Part shown: one piece after another, positions 1-12,000 of the stretch
Numbering within the stretch: position 1 is the first letter of the stretch
Layout of the letters: each line of letters starts with the position of its first letter
Assembly (NCBI GenBank): GCA_013399875.1
Contig: VXAZ01001116.1
Span: 578,319 to 642,318, forward strand
Reading direction: 5' to 3'
Source: Gymnorhina tibicen
Taxonomy: Eukaryota; Chordata; Aves; Passeriformes; Artamidae
Length of the DNA stretch: 64,000 nucleotides
Position numbers and translations under genes: made by a program
Notes under the pieces: generated by a model
What the model saw: the letters and a program-made list of their open reading frames with translations, nothing else
What the model was told of the DNA's origin: nothing
The model's database searches: none

Positions 1-618
1 AGTGTGTGCCCAGGTGGCCAAGAAGGCCAATGGCAACCTGGCCTGTATCAGCAACAGTGTGACCAGCAGGACTAGGGAGGTTCAGCCCCCTGTACTCCAC
101 ACTGGTGAGGACACACCTCAAATCCTGTGTTCAGTTTTGGGGATCTCATGACAAGAGGGACACTGAGGTGCTGGAGAGAAGAGCAACAGAGTTGGGGAAG
201 GGTCTGGAGCCCAAGTCTTATGAGGAGTGCCTGAGGAAGCTGGGGGTGTTTAACCTGGAGAAAAGGAGGCTCAGGGGAGACCTTATTACTCTCTGTAACA
301 GCCTGAAAGGAATTCATAGCCAAGTGGGGGTGATGTTTTCTACCAAGTAACAACCAATAGGACAAGAGGAAATGGCGTCAAGTTGCAGCACTGGACATTT
401 AGATTGGATATTAGGAAACATTTCTTCACTAAAAGGGCTGTCAAGCTCTGGAACCGGGTGCTCCAGGAAATGGTAGATTAACCATTCCTGAAGTTATTTA
501 GAAGACATGTACATGTGGCTAAAAGGCATTCGGTGGTGGACTTGGCAGTGCTGGGTTAACAGCTGAACTCAATCATCTTACCAGTCTTTTCTAACCTAAA
601 AAATTATATGATTGTGTG
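1..618 (+). mobile_element. CR1 LINE, 3' part, cut by window start
   Basis: This is a chicken-repeat-1 (CR1) non-LTR retrotransposon fragment on the plus strand. The sequence follows the familiar CR1 order: end of the reverse-transcriptase ORF2, the segment with the words for an uneven-sized debt to GGAAACATTTCTTCAC, then the tail with GTCTTTTCTAACCT and a degenerate ATTATATGATTGTGTG end near 618. A decayed ORF2 C-terminus is still readable at 105-350; it keeps the family-typical run [11 protein letters not shown] followed by a KG motif, then a stop. It is 5'-truncated as CR1 copies usually are, although the true 5' end lies outside the window. Substitutions throughout and loss of reading frame indicate an old, inactive copy. 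Confidence 0.93.
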
Positions 619-3289
619 AAAGACCAGGCAGTGGTGTGATGCAATTTTCAAACCTCAAGCAGTTGTGACATATGTAACTAGACCAAGTTCATTGCTGTTG
701 TACAAAAACACCAATTGCACATTTGGGAGGTGCACAGCTGCCTTCTACCTAGTGCTTGCCTACCCTGGGGCAGGTACCAGTGACAAGAATCACAGGAAAG
801 CAGCTGCGGTTCCTGTGTGTGCTGCACCGGTATCTAATGTCCAAAACCATCCAGCAAAGAAGGGTGACCCATGTCATTTGGACCTGCTCTCAGACCACTT
901 TCACTGTGATTTCTGAATACCTGAAAATGAACATGGACTAGTGGGAGAAGAGTGTTGCTCAGCTGAAGAATCTGTAGAGAAACATCTTCTGTAATGTGGA
1001 TACCAATTATCAACTTGATATTCACATTGAGTGCAGGGTTGCAACCAGGACATGAAAGCTGCCAAATCCCAGCCAGTTCAAATCCTTCTCAGCTCTGTTT
1101 GAGATGGACCTATCCACCAAGAGCACAAAACCTCTGAGGTGTACAGGCCCAAAAGAAAGCTCATGTCTCTCCTTTTTATATATGCCACAGAGCTCCACAT
1201 GCAAAGGTCCCCAAGGCTTCAATGGTGACAGGTGAAATATGCTTACCTTTGCTTTTTCTTTACCCTACCCAGTCAGCACAATGGAGGAGAAAGTAAGGGA
1301 TGAATCAAGGAAAGTTTTTTTCATAACTGTGAAAATAAAATCAGTTTACAGGCTATTCAGAAAATTTGCATCTAGATTCTTTTCCTAAAGAAACAGGCAG
1401 GTGGATAATTCTGTGGATGAACAAAGAAAACTATTCTTGTTGATGTTACAAATATAGGACTATAAAGTATTTCATATGCTGTAACGAGGAAAACAGTGAT
1501 AAGCCCATATCTGTCAGACTAAAGGTTTGTTCTTTTTTTCCTGCTGAGATGGTTAACTTCTTGCAGCCTTTCTTATTTACATTTTAAATAATGAAACACC
1601 CACGAGTACCAGGCGCTTTTCCACTACTGCTCTGCAAAAAGAATATTAATAACATTATTAATAAAGCTGGGAACACTGCAATAAATGTCTCGGTGCTTAA
1701 AACAAAGGAGCATCTTGAAGAACTCAGCAGATTTTCTGTTTTATGCAGGTTTGATAAGACAAATACAGTTAAAATGTTCTCTGTTAGTAGATTAGAAATG
1801 CCAATATATGTAACAGAAACTGCCTAAAGTGTAAGCACATTTGTTCAAAGAGATTGCATTCCCAGTTGGTTTCCAACCACCTGCTTCATTTCCTGGCCCT
1901 CAAAACCCTTCTCAGTTAAGCTGCTGCAAACCAGGATGGAGCAAATGCCCCTTTGGTCTTCACCAGCACAAATCTTATGGGGCTAGAAAAGAAAAGATCT
2001 ATGCAGAATACAGGTCCCTGGTGCTAGAAGCTGCACCCCTAAGATTGTGGATTGATTTGTCCTCTCAACAACTGCAGGCCGTGTTGATCCCACAGTATCT
2101 GTGAAAACGTGCTCACATGATCCAGTTATAATTGATGACAGGCGTAATACATATGCTACACAGTGGATTGGACATTGCAGGGCTGAGGACTTGTGGAAAC
2201 AACTGGAACAGTGCTAATGTATTCTGACAGCTTCATTTGGGGCAGGGGACTTGTCAGAGTGTTTCAAATACTGCAGGTTGCCGTCAGGAAAATAAATAAA
2301 AGGACATATTAAATTCATGCTTCACAGTCTATGCATAGCGTTTTATATATTTCCACAATGCTAGAGGACTTATTAGCTCAGGACATCAAAAGTAATTAAT
2401 TTCACCTTGTATGTGCTCCGTATTTTTCCTCGTCTGAAAAAAACCCCCAACAAACAAAATTTAAAAGCCAGAATGACAGCAGGAAACGGTTCAGAAAGTG
2501 TTTCAGATTTCAGGTCCAACTGTATGCTTAGGAGGAATAAGGACATCCCTGGACTTCCCTTCATCCAGGACAAGGACAGCTATCCTCATTATCAACTGTT
2601 TTGTAAAAAATTCAATAAAAGAGGAAGGAAAACAGAAAAATTATAATAATGAGTGCAGTCCAGCAGCATAGTATCAAAGGAAGAAGAGGTGAAGGAGGGA
2701 AAAAAGGGAGTGATGCTGCTTTCCTGCCTGAAGGAGGAATCCTATTTCGTAGGATAGACATGCATCTTTCTGACTCCCCCTGATATCTGCAACTTGTCTT
2801 CCAAGTTGCTGACTTTTCTTATTCACTGCTTTTCTTTCTTTTCATCCTATTCTTTGTTATCAAGGATTCAAAATACAGCCACTAAGATTTTTACTCTGAA
2901 TTTGAGACTGAATTAGATACCACCAAGCCTGAATACTAGAAAATCCCTGGAGTCTTATTTATATTGTACTGTCTTCTCAGTAACAGCTTTTAACACTTGT
3001 GGTGCAGAGTGTATCACAGTTTTAGATAAATTGCTGCAAATATATAATTTAACAAGTTCTCTGTACAGGCAGACTTTTATCACAAATATATCTGTATAAA
3101 GCACACAGTAGAAATATGAGGAAAAAGGAGATGATACGGCCCATGATCTATTACTGCACTCTATGCATGCTCTTACAGCTGCTCTGCAGATTCTAACTTC
3201 AAAGATAGATTCAGTCTTTTCTCTTTTCCTTCTCTGAACAACAGTATAGCTGCTGCACAAATCCCTCTTGTATTCAAGTCCTAGGGCTA
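619..3289. other. Single-copy AT-rich DNA, no gene recognised
   Basis: I see no repeat family or gene here. The part from about 750 to 1230 is somewhat richer in GC and carries open frames up to 83 codons on the plus strand, but none resembles a family I know and they are interrupted by stops in all frames. A purine-rich tract lies at 2676-2711. Confidence 0.6.
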
Positions 3290-3426
3290 GAAGGGTTGGT
3301 TTTGGCTGGGGTAGAGTTAATTTTCTTCACAGTAATTAGTATGAGGCTGTCCTTTGGACAAGGAGTTGGGAGGGGACACAGCCAAGACAGCTGACCCCAA
3401 CTGAATCAAGGGATATTCCAGACCAT

Positions 3427-3450
3427 ATGACATCACTTTCAGCATATAAA
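3427..3450 (+). promoter_or_regulatory. LTR promoter core: CRE-like site and TATA box
   Basis: Within the solo LTR a TGACATCA motif, close to a CREB/ATF site, precedes a TATAAA box by about ten bases. This is the expected U3 promoter arrangement of the element. Whether it is active in the host cannot be told from sequence. Confidence 0.6.
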
Positions 3451-3630
3451 ACTGGGGAAAGAGGAGGAAGGAGGGAATGTGTGCAGTGACAGTGTTTGTC
3501 TTCCCAAGTCACCAATACCTGTGGTGAAACCCTGTTTTCCCAGGGATGGCTGAACACTCGCGTGCCCAAGGGAAGTGGTGAATGAATTCCTTGTTTTGCT
3601 TTGCCTGTGTGCGTGTCTTTTGCTTTCCCT

Positions 3631-3636
3631 ATTAAA
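3631..3636 (+). terminator. LTR poly(A) signal ATTAAA
   Basis: An ATTAAA hexamer lies in the R/U5 part of the solo LTR, followed about 20-60 bases later by T- and GT-containing sequence. It is the probable polyadenylation signal of the original provirus. Confidence 0.5.
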
Positions 3637-3762
3637 CTGTCTTCATCTCAACCCATGAGTTTTCTCATTTTTACCCTTTCAGTTCTCTCCCCCATCCCAC
3701 AAGGGGGGAGTGAGTGACTGGCTGCATCAGGCTTAGTTGCTGATTGGAGTTAAACCCTGACA

Positions 3763-4165
3763 CTCATAAAAGCAGATCAAGACTCAGAAACACACAAGAG
3801 AGAATACGCTGCTGGCCCCTCTCATCACTTCTGCAGAGCAGTTTGTGAGTTGCATTTATTTGTTGAAATTCTGCTTAGATTGTCAAAGACATTCACAGTA
3901 TCCCCTGGCAGAATCCATACAGGAATGAAAACCCCTTCAACACTGTCTTAAAAAATGCAGTAAGACCATTTAGCCCTGTGTGTCAAAGGCCAAAATCCTT
4001 TGAAGGAGCATATGGTGAATGAGCTTGAGCCTCTGTAATCATGAAAACTGGTTGTTGTTGCAAATTCCACCTTGTGCTGTGTGCTGACCACAATGCTAAG
4101 CTTTGCTGGTAGTCAATTAAAAATACAGTTCCTACCAGGACATTTCATGCCAATATCTAGTAAAG
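3763..4165. other. Spacer between two LTRs, nothing recognised
   Basis: Single-copy sequence of about 400 bases with no gene or repeat that I recognise. It separates LTRs of two different families. Confidence 0.6.
4160..4165. repeat. Target-site duplication GTAAAG, left copy
   Basis: GTAAAG directly precedes the TG start of the LTR at 4166 and recurs directly after its CA end, at 4968-4973. A 6-bp duplication is the usual size for alpha- and betaretrovirus-like (class II) elements. Confidence 0.75.
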
Positions 4166-4488
4166 TGTTGCGGTGGCTCAGCCCACTTCGTGGCTGGACA
4201 ACATGCAGTGGGTGGATTTCCCCGCCTATGACTCCGACCCGGGGGGCGGGTCGGGGGAGTAGAGTCGCCACCAGCTGGGTGTCGCCCCTGCGACATCTTC
4301 TCCCTTCTTTCCAGACCCTTCTTCTGTTCCCCATTTTCTATTAGTTGCCTGTTGTCATGTTTATTCATTACCTTCATTGCATATGCAATCTGGTCTGGAA
4401 AGTTCTTTTCTCTTCGGTTGTCGATTGGTTTCTGTTTGTAAGTCCCTCCTTTGTATTCCCCTGATTTGTTATCTGTCATTCCCCATCA

Positions 4489-4531
4489 NNNNNNNNNNNN
4501 NNNNNNNNNNNNNNNNNNNNNNNNNNNNNNN
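4489..4531. other. Assembly gap, 43 N
   Basis: A run of N from 4489 to 4531. It sits inside a GC-rich LTR and directly abuts the left arm of a long inverted repeat, a situation in which short-read assemblies often break. The true missing length is unknown. Confidence 0.99.
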
Positions 4532-4701
4532 GGAGGCCACGGCAGGCGACAAGGTCTGGTGTCCCGGTCGACGGGAGAGAAAGCACCTGCCCTGTCAGCA
4601 GCTGTTGGCTCCCTGCAGGAGACCCACAAGCAGGCAGGCTGCAGCACCGCTGTTGCCGAGCAACTGAGAGGCAGTAAAGGGCTGAGGGGCCTTTTTCTTG
4701 T
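4532..4701 (+). repeat. Inverted repeat, left arm (170 bp)
   Basis: Pairs without any indel with 4774-4943 on the opposite strand; paired positions always sum to 9475. I count three mismatches (4625/4850, 4689/4786, 4693/4782), all transitions, so about 98 percent identity. This arm is antisense to the LTR U5 region and begins at the first base after the gap. Confidence 0.93.
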
Positions 4702-4752
4702 CCCTCGCCCTTCAATGAGTTCGCCTGTTACTTTGTTTCTCCCTCACGGGAC

Positions 4753-4758
4753 AATAAA
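4753..4758 (+). terminator. LTR poly(A) signal AATAAA
   Basis: Canonical AATAAA in the 72-base loop (4702-4773) between the inverted arms, followed by TTGGAACTTTGAGCAC. It is the likely R-region polyadenylation signal of this LTR. Confidence 0.65.
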
Positions 4759-4773
4759 GTTGGAACTTTGAGC

Positions 4774-4943
4774 ACAAGAAAGAGGTCCCTCAGCCCTTTA
4801 CTGCCTCTCAGTTGCTCGGCAACAGCGGTGCTGCAGCCTGCCTGCTTGTAGGTCTCCTGCAGGGAGCCAACAGCTGCTGACAGGGCAGGTGCTTTCTCTC
4901 CCGTCGACCGGGACACCAGACCTTGTCGCCTGCCGTGGCCTCC
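4774..4943 (-). repeat. Inverted repeat, right arm (170 bp)
   Basis: Reverse-complement partner of 4532-4701. Its position after the poly(A) signal and just before the LTR end indicates that this arm is the original U5 and the left arm is the displaced copy. Confidence 0.93.
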
Positions 4944-4967
4944 AGGCGGCCAGTGGCCAAAGCGACA

Positions 4968-4973
4968 GTAAAG
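4968..4973. repeat. Target-site duplication GTAAAG, right copy
   Basis: Exact repeat of 4160-4165, lying immediately after the CA end of the LTR. Confidence 0.75.
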
Positions 4974-6737
4974 ATGTCTGATAATTCACTGAAGAAAAGA
5001 AATCTGAAGGTGGGTGCTCTAAAGTAAGCCCTATCCCAGCTTAGTGCCTTAGCCAATAAGTTAGAGTCAGTTTCTTTGTTTTCTTTCAGATACTCCTGCA
5101 GCAGAACAGGCAGACAACATCCCAAAGCCTGGTAAGGAAGCCATTGGCTCAAGACACGGCATCAAACATCCCAGAACTCCAACGAGCTGAATAAAACCTA
5201 AAATTCAACATTGCCTCTTCATGGACAAGTGCCTAGTTCTAGTTCTAGTGACTCTTCCCTAACAAGTACTATTCCTATGAAACTGAAAAGATTTAGCAGG
5301 AGAAAATAAGAAACACCAGCAAACACAGGAGATGGGGGAATTTGAGAGTCTCTTAAGATTCAGGAGACTGCAATAAAGTTCTCATACCAAATCAAACATT
5401 GTGGTGCCTAAGTGGGACCATGTGGTCCCAAAGCCACCTATAATCCAAACAATTGCTACTCTACCATTCACCCTTAGGAAAAGTTCTTCCTGCATAGCTT
5501 CGCTGCCAATCCAGAGCTAAAAATCAGCAACTGGAGAATCCTTATTCATCTGGCCTTGGAGCAGAGCAGGTTATTTGCTCCAGAGAACAAAGTCTGGGTG
5601 ACACTATCTGTGTACTTTTCTCAGTTCTTCATGAGATAATTCAAATGAAAGAATAAGCATTTATGGGAGATTAAAGGCTTTGGATCAGATAGTCAGTAAG
5701 TCCCAGAAGGAGAAAAGTAGCACTTTCAATAACCATCAGGTTTCCCAGTCAACTCAAAATGTCATGAAATGGTACTCAAAAAAAAAAGGTATGTTATCAG
5801 CTTCTAAACATGGTTGTGCCCTCAGCACTGACAGACTGTACCCCAGAGGCCAGGGCCTTCAGTGTGCAATACTTTCTGGGATTATTTCACAGGCAACATA
5901 TGAGCATCTCCTGGAAAAAGAAAAAAATACTCAAGAGAAACACACTGAGGTAGCACAAGTATTTCTGACATCAGTTCAGGGCCATCCAGGAGAATGATAG
6001 TGGATAAAAAGGGGGTGATTTTACTCTACAAGAAATGCAGTACACAGCTGAATGAATGATATTGCTAAAAACAGTTAAAAGCTCTGAAGCTTTCACAGAT
6101 CAATGTAACAAAAAACACCTGGGTGGGCTGAAGTTTCAAGTGGGAACTGGGAGGCTGTGTTCCTGCAATTAGATAACTAGAAGTCTGAAAGATAAGCTAT
6201 TTATGACCTACATTTACAGTTAAGGTTGTCAATCAGGCTGGGTTAAAATATATGTAAAGACTGTAAACTGCTTCCAGAAATGCCTGAGAGTCCACTGCAT
6301 ATTTAACAGGTCATCTGATTTAAGGACTAAAGACATACCTTTCTCCCCTAAATCTCTGCATATAATGCAATTCGATGAAATACTAAAGATTACAAGTCAT
6401 CTGCAAATATTATGTGTCCAAACTGGTATGATGTTCAACCGGTTACATCTGTAAGTGAAGAACAAACATACAGAATAACAGTGAGCTAATGGAAGACCCT
6501 GACAATACTCTGATTTTATGGAAGCAAAAGAATAGGGATTGTTGCTCACTATTCAATGTAAACACTGGATTGCTGAATACTTGTTACAAAATATGTAGAC
6601 TTTATCACACTGAGCACAAATATTTGCAGCCTCAGAGGAAGCATTAAAATCAACAACACAGACAAATATCTCCAAAGTGCAAGAAAGTGTCTTGGATTCT
6701 TACAGTTTGCCTAATGATTTCAGGTGAAGCAGAGTAT
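4974..6737. other. Single-copy DNA, no gene recognised
   Basis: AT-rich sequence. The longest open frame, 5680-5997 plus (105 codons), is rich in Lys, Ser and Gln; it resembles no family I know and has no visible exon or promoter context, so I do not call it a gene. Confidence 0.6.
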
Positions 6738-6864
6738 GGCACCAAGCCTGACTGAGTTCAAGAAGGCACATGATGTAATTCTTGGGGCTGCCCTGTGCAG
6801 GGCCAGCAGTTGGACTCGATGATCCTTGTGGGTCCCCTCCAACTCACAATATTCTGTGATTCTG
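6738..6864 (+). mobile_element. CR1 LINE, short 3' tail
   Basis: A 5'-truncated CR1 copy comprising only the 3' UTR. It carries the typical text around GGGGCTGCCCTGTGCAGGG, a GTTGGACTCGATGATCCTTG segment, TCCAACTCACAATATTCTG and the terminal ATTCTGTGATTCTG repeat at 6851-6864. The good agreement with the family ending makes it younger or better kept than the CR1 at the window start. Confidence 0.92.
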
Positions 6865-8940
6865 CAGAATTTCTACCCACTCAATGAAGAAGCTTTTGTA
6901 TGACTAGGTTCAACATTCATGGACACAAATATTATTTTTAGAAGTGTTTCATGCATGTAAGTATGTTGACATAGCAACTTTATAAAATATATCTCTGTGT
7001 GTGTGTGTCTATGCACAGGAATACAAACTGGAAGAGAACCTCTTTCCTTTCAGCATGACAAAAATATGAGCCTGACTGGATACAGATTAAATTCTAAGTA
7101 GCACAAAAGCTTCTGGGCACTTAGTTAAATGTCTCTTACTGTGTCATCATGACCAAACTACAAAGCTCTGAAAGCATAAATACCCTCACTAACTTGTGTT
7201 AATCAAAGATGTTCACAATCCTACTCCAAGCAGTCAAAAACGCAGCAATAGGTGCCGGAGAAAGTCCATTAAAAACACAAGAACCTGTATGTATTCAGAG
7301 TCAATAGTCTACCTTATCAAAGAAGAAAATATGTCAGATGTAATACAATGTGACAGAGAGGTTTTCAATAATAGCAAGTCTTTAAGAAAAGACATGTACA
7401 TGATAAAATCAGATGCATTGTTATGATCATCTAATTTCACTTCTTGTATACCATCAAACCTGACCCAGTAAAATCCACAACTTCCCAGCATGCAGTGTAG
7501 CTACCTGAGAGACCTCAAGCTAGATTTAAAAACATCAGGAACAAAATTCCTTAGAATTAGTATTATTTATACTTGTTCTCCTGTTTCTGATTAGCTGTGG
7601 CATCCTACTATGCTTTTTTAAAATGGATCTAAGAAAATTTTGCTTCTGAGTCCTCTTCTTTGTATGAGTACTTCTTGACCTTGGCTAAGATAAGATCAAA
7701 TTCATTTAAGCTCTTCTTAAGAGGAGGCTTTCTCAGACTGATATTGTTCTTACAGCTTTTTTCCTAATTCTGTCCAAGATCTCAACTTCTCTTTGAAGTG
7801 TTTCAGTGTTTTGTGGGTTTCGTTAATGCCAGAAAGGTAGGAATGACACCTTCTTATATCTCTATGAGATGTTTCCCTGCTTTGTAATCAAAAGGCCGTG
7901 AGCATTTTTAACAGCTGCAACATCCTGAGAATTCATTATGAGAACAGAAAGCAGCACTTTACAGAAGGCTGTACAGGAAGACACAAGGTCAAGAGTAGGA
8001 GGAACTGGCATGTGTTGCTTTTTCTGATACAGTGTGCTAATCTCCTCCTTTTTCCCATTTCTTAGCCTTCCTTTTCAAACCCTATAATCTCTAAAACATT
8101 CGGAAAAGTGTCCTAAGTGCACGTAACGTGGAAAATGGCAGGAGCTTTTCTAATGGAAGGCTGTAACTCAGTGTCATGATCAAGAGGTGTTTGTGTTCCT
8201 CCCCGATGGTCACATAATTTCTCTGGATTAGTTGTCGCTGGATTCACTTTTCCACACTTTCATGCAATTGCATCACATTTAACGCTTCCACTAGTAATTT
8301 TCATTCCCTTCTACTTGTGCATAATTTCATCCAAAGAAATAATCTCTTTTTCTGAAATATCTCTAACATCAAGATACTTTTTAATGATACCAGCAACTTC
8401 CAGAGAGAGACATTTTTCTCCTTTCTACCTTTCTGTTCTTGTTCTTTTCTGCAATTGCTAGTAACTCTTTTAATGTGTTGTTTCCTTTCCTCAGTATTAG
8501 CCTCTCTTTACTTTAGCTGTTCTTTGCTTTTTCTTTAAACACTTATGTTTTCAAACTAACTTTGATCTCTGTGTGTGGGTTGGCCTGGATAATACTGCTT
8601 TTTATCTCTGTTGTATGTCTGCACCTCTTTCTTCATTAATCTTCCAAACCTATAAATTATTGCAGAACATATTTCTATTTTCCCCTCACTGCTTCTGCCA
8701 CAGAGAACTCACACTGACTTTTGACTTACTACTTTAGGTTGTCCAAGACTTTTATCATTCTCAGCTTCTTGAGAAAGACTGTTATTATTTTAGGGCTATA
8801 TTTTGAAATCAGAGAAACACCTGTAACTTCAAGTATCTTTAGTGGAAATCTGTAGGCATCTCTCAGAAATGAGTTTGACCTTCAGTCCACAAGCTAAGTT
8901 AAAATATGTTCCAGTGAATGGAATATTTCTCTCCACTGTC
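6865..8940. other. Single-copy AT-rich DNA, no gene recognised
   Basis: No repeat or gene recognised. The plus strand is T- and pyrimidine-rich between about 8380 and 8560. Open frames are below 80 codons. Confidence 0.6.
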
Positions 8941-9002
8941 ATATCTATATCTCTATCACCTTTATCTATATCATCTATATCTATTTCTATCTATATCTAT
9001 AC
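8941..9002 (+). repeat. Imperfect (CTATAT/CTAT)n microsatellite
   Basis: About 60 bases built of degenerate CTATAT and CTAT units with several interruptions. It is a simple-sequence repeat; the short Tyr/Ile/Ser-rich open frames crossing it are by-products of the repeat. Confidence 0.85.
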
Positions 9003-12000
9003 TCAATTATGTTGTGCTTCATTTTTGGTGCATGGGGTACCACATTGTTTTGCAAGTTAGGCCTATGAAACAGCAGAAGAACCATCCCATTAAAATATAA
9101 AAATGAAGGCAAAATCTCTTTTGGACTGTCTAGAAATACAAATAAAATGTAAATAAAATACAGAATAATGTTTCTGTCACTTGGAATTTTAAAGATATGG
9201 CTGAATTGTGGACTAGTGAAAACAAAAATTGAAATCTTCAGCCTCCACTCCATTGGGAAGCAGAAGAATTGCTCAGCTGATCATTTTTGATACATGAAAA
9301 CATCCTTCTCATCCACAAAGTCCTCCAGGGATTTGAGGTGGAAGAAATATCTTTTGTGTATGCATACAGCACTCTGTGTTACAGTATCAGAGGGAAGCCC
9401 CCCTACCCCAATGCCAGCATGTATTGAGCATTGACCTGTGCACAATTTCAAACCCCTACCAGACAAATGCTTACATATGTTTGATTTGCTTGTCCTCAAC
9501 TGCATGTTATGTTCTTCAAAAGAACAGGATGTCAAATGACATTTGTTAAAGGAATGGGAGATAGCTATTTTTCTGAGGTGCAGTGCATGTGTTCAGATGG
9601 AGAACACACGGAGAAGCCAGTCATCTGCCCTCGGAGGCAGTGGCAAGGGTCCTCATCAGGACCAGAAGGAACAGAGCAGAGTTTGAGGCAACACTCAGAA
9701 AGTTTCTGAGTCAGCTGAATGTAAGTGTGAATGCAAAGACTTGCAGCAGGCAAAGGAAAATTTTTATAAGACACTTTTATTGTTAGTCACTTTGAGATTG
9801 TGATACTTAGAAAGCTACTTAAGCTTGTATTTCTAATACAACCAAGATTCAGTGGCTTAAAGGCTTTTGTTTTTTGTTTAAAGGAACTCACTAGAAGGAA
9901 GCATCTAAGTGGATATTCTTCAAAGTTCTGGCCAGTTCAATGCCCCTGCAGGAAAATTGTTCTCTTCATCATTCTGCATGTTTTATTAATGTGTGACTAC
10001 ATGTGAAGGAGGAGCTCCATGCCTTTCCAGCAAGCTGAAAAAGCCAAGTTAGAGAGAATTTAGGGTCTTGATTCCCTGTGCATCAAGGCATGATTAACGT
10101 AGCATGCAGGTTTTCAGCTCCCTCGCTGCACAAGCACAGGTGCAGGCATACAGCCCATATTCCCTCACTGATCTGAGGTCTCAGTCTCTCCTGATATCTG
10201 TGTTTCTGCTTTGGGATGAGTGGCCTCCCGTGCCTGGGATTAAGGTATATCTCTGTTAACTTCTCCATGTGATGACTTCTCCAGGGAAAAAACAGATTCA
10301 CCAAAAACATTCAGTTTGGGACCTGCATGGTTCAAGAGCTCTCCAAACAGCAACAGGACTATTTTCCACAATTACTACTTTTCAGACATGTCCATAATAT
10401 TAAATTGTGTTTTCCTTGGAGAGAAAAACATTGTTTTATGCTAATTGTGACCATAAAAAAAAAGGGAAGGCACTACAGTGTGAGAATGAATTCACACACA
10501 AACATACTTTGAAAATAAAAGTGCTAGATTACACTTTATTGCATAAGCTAACTATGTACTATGCAGTTTTTATAACAATGATATATTGAATTAATACAAA
10601 TCTTCACAGGCTTGAATGAATTCTGTGCTGAATCAGGAAGGTACTTTGTACTATTTTGTAAAAGTAACTGAACTGCTGGTCTCTTCATCAAGAAAGCAAT
10701 TAATATTACCCTGACTGTTTCATATAATTAAGGAACATGCCATACATAAACAAATTCTTTTCATTGTTGTAAGGATAATTTTACCCCACCTTCTATATAT
10801 TCTGAGACAGCTTGAATACAGATGGCTTGAGATAATAACCACACTTAAAGAATAACCTCTAAGCTAGTTTTTTCTAGCAATCATCACTTAATCTCCAAAT
10901 CCATTTACTTTTGGGGGGTGATACAAATACTATTTATCAAATGATGTGGTTCAAGATTATTTCTCTTCACAGTGGCCTTCAGAGCTCAGGATATCCCTTT
11001 CTCTCAATGACAGAGTAAACATGCTTAGAGCAGGCTCAATCTTCATAATGTCAGATAAAAGTTAGTTAGATTCAATTATGATCTGGGATTAAGGAAAGAC
11101 CAAAATGAATGCTAACCATGAACAAATCCTTTAAATTGTCAGATTATGATGGCTTTCTTGACATCTTTAATAAATCAGATGGAATATTTACATTTTTCTA
11201 TCCAGAATGGAAACTACTGAATATTTTAAAAACTGTGTTTGCAAATTCCTGAAATTCTATATTAGATAAGCAAAGCATAATCACCCTTTCCCTATGCCAA
11301 ACCTGACCACATGAAGAGATATGGTACAGGGAAAATAATATTGTCTTGGCTATAATTCTTTCTATAGTAACATTTCCTAAAAGTAAACTTGATAGCATTT
11401 AAATTTAAGAACAAAAGATAGATTAATCATTGTTTGAATAGGGCATGAGCTCCTTTGAAATTTTTCCCACAGTTGCTCAGCAATTGTAAATCAGCCCTTG
11501 ATTTTTGAAATGTTTATTACTCCCTCCAGCATAGCCACAGGCTCAAAAGAGTTGTTTTTAATAACAGTAGTAATTTCAACACAGTCCCCTTGTTTTTCTC
11601 AATGCCTTGTTTACTTTTGAACTCGAAGGAGAAACACAATTAATTTTAAATAATTTTTTTTCCTACTTGGGATAACATTTCTATTAATATAGGAAGAAAT
11701 AACTCTCAAACAATACAATTTTGGTATTTAGTCCATCAGAAAACTATTTTGGTCACTTGCTTTCTTGATTTTTGTCCATGCAGACTTTGAAAGCAATTTA
11801 AGGGAAGAAATATCTCTCCATGGTCAATTGGTAGGGACCATCTTATATTCACACTGTACAGACTATGTACTATTCTGCTGGCATGGACCATCTATGTCCA
11901 TGATGTGCACCAAGTGGCACACATAGTTGCATAGAATTTTTTAGCCCAGAACCTTTAACACGTCATCAAAAGCAGCCCCTCTGATAAGGACCATTATCTT

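Larger units (their letters stand above)
3290..3762 (+). mobile_element. Solo LTR of an avian endogenous retrovirus
   Basis: This is a long terminal repeat without adjoining viral genes, so a solo LTR. It begins with the widespread avian LTR phrase TTTTGGCTGGGGTAGAGTT and ends with GGAGTTAAACCCTGACA. Inside, on the plus strand, a CRE-like TGACATCA (about 3428-3435) lies just before a TATA box (TATAAA at 3445-3450), and a poly(A) signal ATTAAA sits at 3631-3636, about 180 bases downstream. That order (promoter, then poly(A) signal, then a short U5) fixes the orientation. The 5' edge is uncertain by about 10 bases because the expected TG is not clean, and I found no clear target-site duplication, so the exact ERV class is open; ERVL-like is a guess. 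Confidence 0.85.
4166..4967 (+). mobile_element. Class II-like ERV solo LTR with internal rearrangement and gap
   Basis: This LTR of about 800 bases opens with TGTTGC and closes with GCGACA, giving the TG...CA ends and short imperfect terminal inverted repeat of a retroviral LTR. Perfect 6-bp copies of GTAAAG flank it, which supports a single insertion and a class II (ERVK or alpha/beta-like) origin. A poly(A) signal AATAAA at 4753-4758 sets the plus orientation, leaving about 200 bases of U5. The element is GC-rich compared with its surroundings. It contains a 43-base assembly gap, and the sequence right of the gap (4532-4701) is an inverted copy of the U5 part (4774-4943). No gag, pol or env sequence is present. 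The inner structure should be treated as unreliable until resequenced. Confidence 0.82.

Noticed and set aside
750..1230. Possible processed pseudogene after the first CR1
   Set aside because: Several frames read for a while but I recognise no protein, and no poly(A) tail or flanking duplication is seen.
4377..4771. Open frames across the N run
   Set aside because: They exist only because the gap is read as unknown residues, and they lie in an LTR.
8918..9100. Tyr/Leu-rich repetitive peptide frame
   Set aside because: By-product of the CTATAT microsatellite.
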